From Peronospora farinosa (lineage: Eukaryota > Oomycota > Peronosporomycetes > Peronosporales > Peronosporaceae): 64,000 bases of DNA. Positions 8,349 through 17,828 of the stretch are shown in pieces; position 1 is the first letter of the stretch; each line of letters begins with the position of its first letter. Under the pieces are notes generated by a model. That model did no database searches. It saw nothing but the letters and a program-made list of their open reading frames with translations, and was not told the origin of the DNA. Where the stretch lies: positions 124,001 through 188,000 of the forward strand of contig CANTFK010000017.1 of the NCBI GenBank assembly GCA_947646735.1, in the 5' to 3' direction. Both the position numbers and the translations under genes were made by a program.

Positions 8349-10890
8349 CTAAAAGATTTTCTTCAATGGCGCCGAGTCTGGCGACGGGGAGAAATCCACA
8401 GTGCGCAACACATATTTGGGTTCGTCGGTGATTTTCATTACCGCCTGAACGCCGTAATCTAATGGCACCGAGTAGATTCCATCTATGTTGACTTTCATAT
8501 CCCATCCAAGAGATCGCATCGATACTCGGCGAGCTTTACCTCTGTAGTCAGCAATATAAGATGATCAGTTTGCACTCACGAGAGCCCATTCCATACAACA
8601 TATAAGCTGCTTACCGTCTAAACCGGATATCACCAAACGTGGCATTAATAATCGGCTCGCGCACGACGTAGCCCATGTCACGCGAATCTTCGGGGAACAC
8701 ATTCTGCTTATTGATACTGTGACAAAGGCAACGTATCACAATGTTACCGCGTGGGCTTTCATACAATTCTGGCCAAACATGCACTTGAGAGAACTTACGA
8801 TTCTGTCAGTTCTGTAACTGTCTCGTTTGTGTGTGTGTGGTTCATCGCATTGAGAACATTTGCGACTTGTTCTCGATAGATTTGGCACTAAAAGTACAAA
8901 TACCAGTTAATTTGGTGAGGAGCGTACACGTTTGTTTACTCGAATATCTGACACGTACCGCGCTCGAGTACCACGCGCTGGAACCTGTCCCTGTACACAT
9001 GAGAATACCACTGCTGCGGTGGGATTCTCGTTGATGCTGGTCGATGCCGATATTGTAGTGCGATGGTCGGGATGCGTCGCCTTCCGCGATGAACACTTCG
9101 TTCAGCGCGTAACGAGGCAACTCGAACCAATATCCATCCTGATTTACCATTCCAACACGGATTCGCTGGCGCAGCCGCCATTTGAAGTCTCCCTCCAACA
9201 AGCGGTCTAACGCTGTACTGAATCGATGAGTGACATTGTCAATCTTGTAGCAACACAAATTGCCTTCGCTCCGCTTCGGATCTGTGTTCAAGCCTGCTAC
9301 AGGAATCGGAGTGTTTACGAAACTTGCCGTCTTTAGAAACGTCCCATCACCACCAGCGGAAAATATCATGTCAGTTCCCTCTACTGCCTCGTGGGTAAGT
9401 TGGTTTGCCGAAACGACTGTGACCTCAATGTTGCGGTCCTTAAAACTGTGTTATCAAGTGAATAGGCGAAGTCAGGCAAGTGGTCGCAAGATATTCTACA
9501 GATATATACTATACCTGTTGGTGATTTCGTCCACAGCTTCAATATGATGTTCATGGCTTGCCTTCAATCGATCATGAATAAATCCTCTCATCGACATCTG
9601 CTTCCTCAATGCTTCTCTAAGCATAAGAAGAACAACAGAACACCAAAGACACAGTACAAAACATTAGCGCCGCAAACGAAGATGCGAAGTGAAATCACAA
9701 AAGCTATGCCAATCATACCCTTCATTGCTGTACAACTCCGCTTCATGCTGGAACCGCGACATTTTTTTCACCACAACCACCTTCTTCAGGTTAAGCATCG
9801 GCTTTCCTTGAATCAAAAGTGGTGTTTGACCCGCTTCTTTCTTATCAAACGCCTTTATAGGGCTCGAAACGGAAGGCCCGCTGAAGCTTGTCGAACCAGC
9901 CGAAATGTCTGGAGCAACATCTCCCTTTGACAGCAACTTGGCGCCATTGTACGTCTTCTCAAGATACTCCTCCGAAATAATCATTCTTGGCACACGTTCG
10001 GCAGTAGCCAGAAGCAGCTCATTGTCGTACACAGGTCGACTAATCTTCGTCCATCCTTTAGGACTGAGTTTCTCGTTCCATGGACACACTGAGCGCACGT
10101 GTGTAAAGAACGGGGACATTTGTCCTGTCTGTGGGTCCTTCCTGGTATAATGCAGGACATGTCCATTATGGATCTGATCAACCATGCGTCCCGACTCTTG
10201 AAGTTCAATAAATGTCTCTTGTGACATTCTCTCGAGCCGTGTTCGCATGGCCCAGATCACTTCTCCATGAGCCACGACAATAGCATGTTTGTCATGACAT
10301 TCCTGGTTTAAAATCCCCAGTAAACGATCTGCACGTTGTGCTACAGCTGCCAAGGATTCGCCTCCAGGAGGGGCGTAGTAGAATCGATTGAGATCCCGTC
10401 GTTTGAGTTCGTCCTGCATCTTGATAAAACGTTCTTGCTCACTCATGAGATCCATCGCGCCCCAATCACGTTCACGAATTAACATTTCTGCATACCAACG
10501 AGCATCTGGCAATCCCATACGACCGGCCGTTTCCATTGCGCGTAGATATTCCGACACGAGATAGCGGTCAAAGTGTGCCAAGTTATTACGTTTGAGCCAA
10601 TCACCTGCAGCTGCTGCCTGTCGTCTACCACGATCCGTAAGTCGCCAGTTAGAGCTATGACGGTGTTTAAACTCGCCAGAAAAAAGACTGTGGTCTCCAG
10701 CCAGCGAGCGTTGGCGAGCAATGTTACCCTCGCTCTCGCCATGACGGATCAATACCAAGTCACTAAGACGAGGGAGACGATGGTCATTGATGCTACTCAT
10801 ACTACTGTTTTTTCTTGTGCTCTTACAGGCATCGAGTGCTGTCTGGAACAAGGGCAAGCGGCGTGCGCGTGTCGTCGTCGTCGTCAACAT
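8349..10890 (-). CDS. Histidine phosphatase (phosphoglycerate mutase-like) - NAD kinase fusion (6 exons, 714 aa)
   Basis: Six exons fit (9719-10890, 9515-9616, 8959-9445, 8799-8887, 8615-8716, 8349-8541), with GT-AG boundaries and an unbroken frame. Residues 45-265 form a histidine phosphatase domain with the phosphohistidine motif LIRHGESEGN, the ERDWG segment, and a second catalytic His in VVAHGE. Residues from about 360 match the NADK2 (mitochondrial NAD kinase) family: a start with VVVVKKMSRFQHE, GGDGT at 456-460, NTDPKRSEG, GDFKWRLRQRIRV, ALNEVFI and CTGTGSSAW. The exon 1-2 junction is inside the kinase domain, so this is one gene and not two neighbours. NAD kinase makes NADP from NAD; the phosphatase substrate is unknown. 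The N-terminus (MLTTTTTRARRLPLF) could be a mitochondrial presequence; upstream in-frame ATGs (to 11133) leave the start uncertain. Confidence 0.85.
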
Positions 10891-11180
10891 GACGCTTGGG
10901 GTGTTGCTGGTTGAGCAATGCTGGCTGAGATATAATGGGGACGTGATCGGTGTGAACCACATCGATCTATTCCACCAATCAACGTAGTTTGTGTAGTTGA
11001 AGTGGTCTTGTCGCAGAGTAGACGGTACATCGCAGCTGTCTCCGTTAGAAATATGTAGGTACAATACCAAGAAACGGATACGAAGAGTCGTGACCTCTCT
11101 TTTAGAAAAAGCGCCTGAAGTTGACAGCAGCACGTGATGTTAGAAAGACATTAACTTTGTTTTCTACTTTGTGTGTTTTA

Positions 11181-11196
11181 CAAAATAAATTTAGTT
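11181..11196. repeat. Target-site duplication, left copy
   Basis: The 16 bases CAAAATAAATTTAGTT are identical to 13872-13887 and flank the retroelement exactly; bases outside the two copies differ. Confidence 0.85.
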
Positions 11197-13836
11197 TTGC
11201 TGCTGGATTTCAAGAAGGCTTATGATACCGTGGACCGGGACTTTCTGTACGCGACTCTACGTCAGTTCAGCTTTGACGAGCGATTCATCGACCTCATTCG
11301 ACGTATTCACACCGGCACGACAGCCAGCTTCGTCGTAAATGGTTGTTATTCCACACCTCTACAGGTTCGGTCAGGGATTCGGCAAGGATGCCCGTTAGCA
11401 CCTCTTCTATTTTTGCTAGCAGTTGAGGTTCTCGGCCTAGCACTTCTGCAAGACCCCAACCTTAAAGGGCTACAAGTGCCCGGCCAGCCCGGGCAGACCC
11501 ACCTTTACTCAGCATTTGTGGATGACACCACCCTATTTCTCGAGACAGCGGAGCAAATACCCCACGCGTTACATGTTGTGCGAGCATTTGGCGCTCTTGC
11601 TGGTCTACAGGTTCAACCTGCAAAGAGTCAGCTGATATTTCTGAATAGATCTGTCATGCTGGAGAGGTACGAGGGAATGACGGTCGTCCCCGCGGGCGCA
11701 ACAACTCGATACTTGGGCTATGAGGTTGGAACGGGGGAGTTAGTGAACAAGAACTGGGCCCAGCGGATCCGGAAAATTCAAAGGAGGCTTCTCACAGTGA
11801 CACGAGTAGCAACGAGCGTGGAGAATCGTGTGTTAATCCTCAACTCCATCGTGCTTCCCTCATTATTATTTACCGCGATAGTTGTTGAATTACCTCGGTG
11901 GGCGGAAAAAGAACTGCACAATCTATACAAGCAATTCCTGTGGGCGCACGCGACGACGACAGAAAGCAGTCGCCACAAGGTTAATCCTGGACTACTTGTG
12001 ACGCCAAAACAAGCGGGAGGCATCGGACTAGCGGCTGTTTCGGTAGCGGTTAAAACTCAACGCACAAAGCACGCGTTTGCTTGGCTTACTCAGAAGCCGG
12101 ATAAATACTATACTGCATGGCGAATGTGGACTTTCCGGAACAATCAAGGACCGGCCGCGACAATAGTGACTCCGGCTCAGGCTAAACTACGGGCATCGTT
12201 TAACCGGGAAGGTTCGCCAGGCCATGAGCTGAGGCAGGAGCTGGGAGAACGGCTCTCCCCAACAACAGATCAACAGGACCAGGTGACCGCGTGGAGGCAC
12301 GCCCACTCCTCGGCCTTACTTGACCGAGCCATTAGCTGGTGGGAGGGGGACGAATTGGTACTGTCGTTCATTGACCCTTTCCCCATACGGCTGCTGGGGT
12401 ATGATGATATGCCGGAGGAAATTCAGCGATTCTGGGCCACTTTTAACTGGAGTGCGAACCCATGGATTCGGGACCAGGGAGGCAACATGCTGGCCAGGAC
12501 TACTTATAACAGGATCGAGGACTGCACCCTCGAACAACTACACATCCGGCGTACGGGGCCAGCGGAATTCGTTTTACGAATACCAATCCCTCAGGACCAA
12601 CCCGGCCCTCATTCCAACGCAAAACTCCGTCGGTGGGCAACAGCCATCTTGCTTTCATCCCCGGACTTACCTATCGGGTCAGAGTTGCACGCGGCACCGC
12701 CACTACGCCTACGACAGGCACCACCATGTCTCCGCAGTTTTCGCTGGAAGCTTCTCGGAGCAGGCCTTATCGAAGGTCACTCGACGGATATCAAGCACGG
12801 CCAAACTCGGCCTGTCACTCTGCACCAAGCTGATGATGGGTTACACTGGTTTTGTCACGGCTTCCTGCCGGAGCTCACTGTCGGTTCGCCATCGGAACGC
12901 CAGGCGGTCTGTCGTGAGATTAGAACTTGGGGTCTGGTATTCGAAGCGCACCCGCAGCTGCATCGGTTTCCTTGGTCTGTGCCGACCACAACGTCTAATC
13001 ACTTCGTTACAAAGGCCTTAGGCAAGCAAGCTTTCCGGTTCCATAAAAAGGTTCTCGCTCGCCAACTTTCCGTTCTCATTGATCGACTGTCCAAATCTGC
13101 AACGACGGATGAATGGCAATGCGCAGCGCTCCGGCAAACGCCGAGGCAAGTGTGGGATCATAGTAATGGACTCACACCGTATCAAGTCTGGACAGGGTAC
13201 AGGGTGGCGACCAGACAATTAAATCTGTATCACGCTACGAGGTACGAAAATAATAGTTGCAGAAAGGCACCGGCCTGCAGCGGCAGTGAGGAGACCATTG
13301 GTCATCTGTTTTGGGACTGTGCCTGCGCTGCAGCGCTATGGGGCAAACTTATTGGTCACTGGACTGGGCAACAAGTTACCCGCCAAGCGACCAAACACTT
13401 TGTGGTGGCCTGTGCAAGCCGAAGGGTTCACAGCATACCCGAGCACCGTATGCAAAGTCTAGCGGACCGATTTCAGGATGACACGGATGCAGCCGAACGT
13501 GTCTGGACGCGAATTTGGCACGTCTTGGCAACGATATGTCACACACGGCTATGGGTCGACAGAAATGCCGCTGTCTACAAGGCAGTCCCGCTCCACCTTC
13601 CCAGCAGCATAGCCAGTTTTTGGGCTTCGTGCCTTTGTCAGCTCCGAGCGATCGCGAAGAGAGAGCATCAAAAAGTTGCGTCCGCCACAACGGGTGCTTT
13701 GCTATATGCATGCATCGAGTTGCTCGAGCGCGAACCTAGAGGGCCACCGCTTTCAACGGTGACCAGCCATGATTTACAGTCGGGCCAACCGGCGTTGACA
13801 TCCTGGCTCAGGACTTTCCAGAGATCTTGCACATAG
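11197..13836 (+). pseudogene. LINE reverse transcriptase ORF, N-terminally truncated (about 880 residues left)
   Basis: The frame opens directly at DFKKAYDTVDR (an RT motif-A-like block). It continues with SGIRQGCPLAPLLF (motif B) and the catalytic box FVDDTT, where most RTs have (Y/F)ADD. A long region without a recognisable fold follows. Near the end is a zinc-knuckle-like zf-RVT region (CSGSEETIGHLFWDC). The order RT then zf-RVT is typical of plant and oomycete non-LTR elements. No start codon of its own remains; any initiation would be in flanking DNA, so it is treated as a dead copy. No internal frameshift or stop is present. Confidence 0.85.
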
Positions 13837-13871
13837 TTAACACCATGTAAATAGACGATCTGAACAACCAC
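11197..13871 (+). mobile_element. 5'-truncated LINE (non-LTR) retrotransposon insertion
   Basis: A 2675-base insertion is bounded by a perfect 16-base target-site duplication. It begins inside the reverse transcriptase domain, so the endonuclease and first RT motifs are missing. This is the usual result of incomplete target-primed reverse transcription. The coding frame runs open to its stop at 13836, followed by only 35 bases of element. No poly(A) tail is seen. The intact frame and perfect duplication suggest a fairly recent insertion. It sits in the intergenic space upstream of the phosphatase-NAD kinase gene, within about 300 bases of that gene's start. Confidence 0.88.
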
Positions 13872-13887
13872 CAAAATAAATTTAGTT
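13872..13887. repeat. Target-site duplication, right copy
   Basis: Identical to 11181-11196 over 16 bases; it marks the 3' end of the LINE insertion. Confidence 0.85.
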
Positions 13888-14662
13888 GGTACTTTACTTA
13901 AAGCGCCAGAGCATGCGCACGAATCATATACTTTTGTAACGTCAAATTTCTTAGTTTTCATCAGTTAAATAATCTATAACTACAGCTAACAATATACTAG
14001 AAAGTCAATACCTCACAGCTGTGTAGAAAATCTAGTAGTAAAGAGTATCGAAACTGCTTCATTTTCGACGTGTGAAGTACAAGCCTTACTTTATTCAATG
14101 GAAAGTGGGATTTGAGGACAGTGTTTGTGCATTTCGCTCTGGGTGTGGGCGACCAGAAAGCAGTCGAAAGTTTGTGCAGAGGATATCAACAAGTAGCAGC
14201 GAGCTCAGTGCAATCTTGGCTATTATCTACGGATCTACGCCACCACTTCGTTATAAAAGTATAGTAGCGTCGACGGCCACAGAAGGAAAATACTGCCTGT
14301 TGCCGCTGTGGACGTCGATGTCAATTCATTTCAGAAAGCGGCAGCAGTGTATCAGGGTCATCCTGCAGTCTATGGGGAGCTCTAATGGAGAACTGCTCGG
14401 GTATACATGATCCAAGAGACTTATATGACGATTCAGCACGTCTGACACGGGACATTATCGCGCATTTGTACTTCTCAAGCTTCAATGTCATTTAGATTAT
14501 AATATTGCGCAGTGGTATTGTGTAGACCCAAGAAGTTATGCCGTGCACGTTTTCCCTCGTCACATAGAAACAAAGCTTACAAGACCTATCGCCGCCGAGT
14601 CATTAGTCAATCGTATCCTTAGTCAGCAAATTTGACAGAATGGAAGACAGCTGCCTTTTCAG
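13888..14662. other. Intergenic region downstream of the LINE
   Basis: This is AT-rich DNA at its left end, without a recognisable gene. The open frame at 14072-14410 has no family features or coding-like composition. I see no RNA gene or repeat. Confidence 0.5.
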
Positions 14663-15465
14663 CTAACCAGAATTCGGAGCATGTGCTTTGCCAATGTCTT
14701 CGTCTTCGTCACTGCTCGTGTCATTGTCTCCTTCATTATCTTCGATTTCGTCCTCGTCCAAATCCTGCAGTAATTCAATCATATCCTGGTCAGGACTGCC
14801 AGGCAAAACGCTCTTGCCATGATTGTCCATAACAACATTTCCCTTTTCCTCTGCGTCGTCAGAAACCTCACGAACAATCACGTCCCGTGAGCTCTCGGTC
14901 TTCTTGGAAACTTTAATCGCGGCAGTCTCTTGTAAACTCGATTCCTCTCTCTTAGCTTGTTGCTTCAACCGAGTTACGGTGGCTGTTCTAGATGAATGGT
15001 ACTGCACGGATTCTCCATCCGTGCCCTGGGTGAGCTTGACATCTTTCTTTTCGTGAATTGTCGCTCTTTTTTGGTCAGATTGACGGCGATGCAAGCGCTT
15101 GGGTTCTTCGTTTCCTAGATGCTGTCTCCACTCATCCTGGATCCCAAACTTTTGCTGGAGTTCATCTTGAGCATCTTTTAAGTTTGGCTACAAGGACGAA
15201 ACGATGACAGTCAGAATATCACAACTTACTGCAACACGACAGGAAGATCATATAATACCTTTCCATCCATTAACGAGTGAATGATACTTTCCACAGCCTC
15301 AGCCCGTGCTTCCAAAGGATTCTTCCGTTAACAAATGCAGCAAGAGTGAGTTGAGCACCGAGTCAGATGAACATTTACTTTACAAACCTTGGGAAGCTCA
15401 ATATGTGCGGCCTCGCACTTGGCGATAAGCTCAGAGAGCGTACGTTGTGCCTGTCGGAGATTCAT
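14663..15465 (-). CDS. Hypothetical protein, 3 exons (221 aa), N-terminal module shared with its neighbour
   Basis: Exons 15388-15465, 15259-15321 and 14663-15187 join in phase 0 with GT-AG introns. The N-terminus (MNLRQAQRTLSELIAKCEA...) is helical and resembles the N-terminus of the next gene at 15701-16494, including the position of the first intron after a (L/I)xLP(K/E) turn. The second half is charged and disordered and ends in a strongly acidic stretch (LLQDLDEDEIEDNEGD). There is no catalytic motif, signal peptide or membrane segment. The acidic tail and basic middle would suit a nuclear protein, but that is a guess. I do not recognise the family. Confidence 0.65.
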
Positions 15466-15700
15466 CTTTTGAGTTCTTGGGTCGGTTGGAGAACGACTGG
15501 GACGTGGTCAACCGTCTTCAATGTCATCACTTAACTGCCGTCTTTGTTGCACCAAATTGCCAACTGTCAGCAAAAGCTGTTGATATTATTTCTGCATCAA
15601 CATGAAAGCGGCTACTTTTTCTCGATGCTCTGAAATGGTCGGTCCTACGTAGCCGCCTCGTGTACTTCGAAACACGGTCTCGCGTCGCATCGCTCTCATC

Positions 15701-16494
15701 TTATGAAACTGCCTCTTCGTCCTTGTCATACTCGCTTAAAGCAGCTGTGAGTCCTTCGTTTAGAAGCTGGTCGATCTTCGTAGCAACAGCTGGACCTACA
15801 TTATCTAGCTGCTTCGCTTGAGCACCTGACGTGATCACCATGTCAGTGGAGCAGATCGCCTTCGCCGCACGCATCCGCGAGATCCCTCGTTGCGAGTGTC
15901 CATGGTGCATCTCGTAATCACCCACTTGCACGAGCTTGTCCACAAGCGCTTGATTTTCATCTCGTGAGGCAGGTGTGGCCTCCACTTCTTCTTGAATGCG
16001 GCCCTTTCTCGCGTCTCTCTTCTTCTTCTTCTTCTTCTTACTCGCCACCGAACTCTCTGCAATGTTAGGCCCAGATTGGCCACTTAAACTTGCATTACGG
16101 CTGCTTCCCTCAGTGTTCACGTTGCGCCGTTTACTCTCCGTCATGTCTTGTATAAGCATCCGCTTCTGGCGTCGCATCACACGAGACAAAGGCGCCACTG
16201 GAGCTACCTCCTCATCTCTCGCACTATCACCAAATTTGCGTTTTTTTAGCTGTTCCAGAGCTTTTGGCATCTTCACATAACCCAAAGCGTCGTGCTGTGT
16301 GTTCCTTAACACTACAATAACCTCCCGCAGTGCTTCCCATGAGTTCTGTCGAATATCAGTGGTTAGAAATACTTTTGTCATTGCAAAAAGCGATGAAAGA
16401 ATATGTAGACGACTCGTCTGACCTCTGGTAACGGAACATTCTTCTTGTCACACTCCAGTAGTAGCTCTGATATCTCTGCATCCGCCGTCATCAT
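15701..16494 (-). CDS. Protein with one C-terminal helix-hairpin-helix (Pol beta N-terminal-like) unit, 2 exons (238 aa)
   Basis: Exons 16423-16494 and 15701-16345 join in phase 0, giving ...VPLPE followed by NSWEALREV. Residues 1-60 are helical and resemble the neighbouring gene's N-terminus. Residues 60-150 are basic and disordered, with a run of eight lysines (SSVASKKKKKKKKRD region) that looks like a nuclear localisation signal. Residues from about 155 form one copy of the repeat seen four times in the gene at 3-1202: ENQALVDKLVQVGDYE, then QRGISRMRAAKAI and NVGPAVATKIDQLLNEG. DNA binding is inferred from the fold resemblance. A short acidic tail ends the protein. The frame also stays open through an intron-like stretch that begins at an ATG at 16381; the spliced version was preferred because it matches the neighbour. 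Confidence 0.7.
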
Positions 16495-16584
16495 CGTCAC
16501 TGGCAGGAAAAATCTCAAATGAACCGACAGATAGGACTTCAAGTTGCAATTGTGTATAGTACACCAAACGTATCTCACTTATAA

Positions 16585-16649
16585 AAATATTAAAAAGGTA
16601 CTATCCAGCTACGATATCATCCTAGTAGAATATTCCCTTTTTAATATTT
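16585..16649. repeat. 14-base perfect inverted repeat in a divergent promoter
   Basis: AAATATTAAAAAGG at 16585-16598 is the exact reverse complement of 16636-16649, with a 37-base loop. It lies between divergent starts at 16494 and 16767. No target-site duplication flanks it, so a MITE origin is not shown. Confidence 0.6.
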
Positions 16650-16729
16650 CGAGAAAATATCTATCCTAGATAGATTTTTCTATCCATTTTTAAACGTTTA
16701 AATCTCTCGAGGTGCTTTTTCTAACGCGC

Positions 16730-16742
16730 CATTTCTCAATTC
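16730..16742 (+). promoter_or_regulatory. Oomycete Inr/FPR-like core promoter
   Basis: CATTTCTCAATTC fits the CATTYYNCAWTT part of the published oomycete initiator plus flanking region. It ends 24 bases before the ATG at 16767, a normal distance for these short leaders. Confidence 0.5.
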
Positions 16743-16766
16743 TCCTTGCTTTGTCCTCGTCTAACT

Positions 16767-17585
16767 ATGCAGGATGATAGGTCCTTTATGATGTCCCCCA
16801 TGGACGCTGCTGGCGAAGAACGGCTACGTCAGCTTCGTGCACATATCCATAAGACTTTTGGACCAGATGGACGTGGTCGTCGCGCTAAACGAACGCTGGA
16901 AATGCCTACCGAGGCCCCCAAACCCGCCAAGACTCCGCGTACGAAGCTCCGACAGCGTATTGAACAGGCTTCGCAGCTAAGTGCCGACCAGATTTTCTGT
17001 CAGCAGTTTGGTAGCCGTGAGGAATTAATGAAGACGGAGTTTGACCTCGCACGACCAGCAGGACATCCCGTCTCGAAGGTCTATAGACGCTATGCAGCCG
17101 GCGCCGCACCTTCCGCCGCAGTCTCAAGTCTGTCGATAAAGACGGCAGGAGGACCAACCACTCATTACTTCTCTTCGTCTTCAACTTCAACCTTTACCAG
17201 CTCGCTGCCTGCACCATCTACTGCAAAACTGAGCCATTTGACACGTCACTTGACACGCTCGACACGGATCAAATCGCCTCGTAAAGCAGCCATCAAGCGT
17301 GGACGAGCTGGAGAGAGCAGTGCCGAGAAGACACTTGTGCTGAGAAAGCCTCGACTTGGTGGCGTAAGTGGGCAAAAACTCGACTACACAAGTACAACAG
17401 GCTCTCACTTTGGAGCACAGACAGCAGTACCTATGTCGTTCGACGCTCGGAAGCCGCTTGTCACTAGCGGCGACGACGTGCCGAATGTGTCAACCAGCTT
17501 CCTCTCGAGGACGTCACCAAGCAAGTTTCAATTCCCGTCGAACGCTACGCGGCTGTTCTCCCAGCGTCACGCACCATTGCGGTAA
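16767..17585 (+). CDS. Hypothetical basic, disordered protein (272 aa)
   Basis: A single-exon frame starts at an ATG that lies just after a good Inr/FPR-like element. The N-terminus has a short helix (EERLRQLRAHIHKTFG) followed by a basic region (GRGRRAKRTLE), then KLRQRIEQASQ and a conserved-looking block DQIFCQQFGSREELMKTEFD. The remainder is rich in serine, threonine, arginine and proline, with repeated LTRHLTRSTR-type basic patches and SFDARKPL near the end. There are no membrane segments or catalytic motifs. The composition would suit a nuclear or cytoskeletal binding protein, without proof. I do not recognise the family. Confidence 0.6.
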   Translation: MQDDRSFMMSPMDAAGEERLRQLRAHIHKTFGPDGRGRRAKRTLEMPTEAPKPAKTPRTKLRQRIEQASQLSADQIFCQQFGSREELMKTEFDLARPAGHPVSKVYRRYAAGAAPSAAVSSLSIKTAGGPTTHYFSSSSTSTFTSSLPAPSTAKLSHLTRHLTRSTRIKSPRKAAIKRGRAGESSAEKTLVLRKPRLGGVSGQKLDYTSTTGSHFGAQTAVPMSFDARKPLVTSGDDVPNVSTSFLSRTSPSKFQFPSNATRLFSQRHAPLR

Positions 17586-17828
17586 TTTAATAACGCTAAT
17601 TGGCTGCCTGACAGCGCAGGCGAGACATGACATGCAATGGAAGACAGAAAGAAAGAATGAAAGATGTAGTAGCCAGTTTAGACCAGCAAGACGAGAGAGA
17701 TGGACAGTGTTTGTAGCTTAAGAAAAGTTTCATGTCGAACTACAAGCGCGTTCACGAAATTCTTTCTCCTGTACGTCATACATTGTGTGCTGGTCTCTCA
17801 TTGCATCAGCTTTACTTCCGGCTGAATT

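Noticed and set aside
9664..11133. A stand-alone phosphoglycerate mutase-like gene ending at 9664
   Set aside because: Its final part already encodes the start of the NAD kinase domain, and an in-phase intron leads into the rest; it is better read as the first exon of a fusion.
12320..13021. A 233-codon plus-strand frame inside the LINE
   Set aside because: It overlaps the reverse transcriptase frame and lacks protein-like composition.
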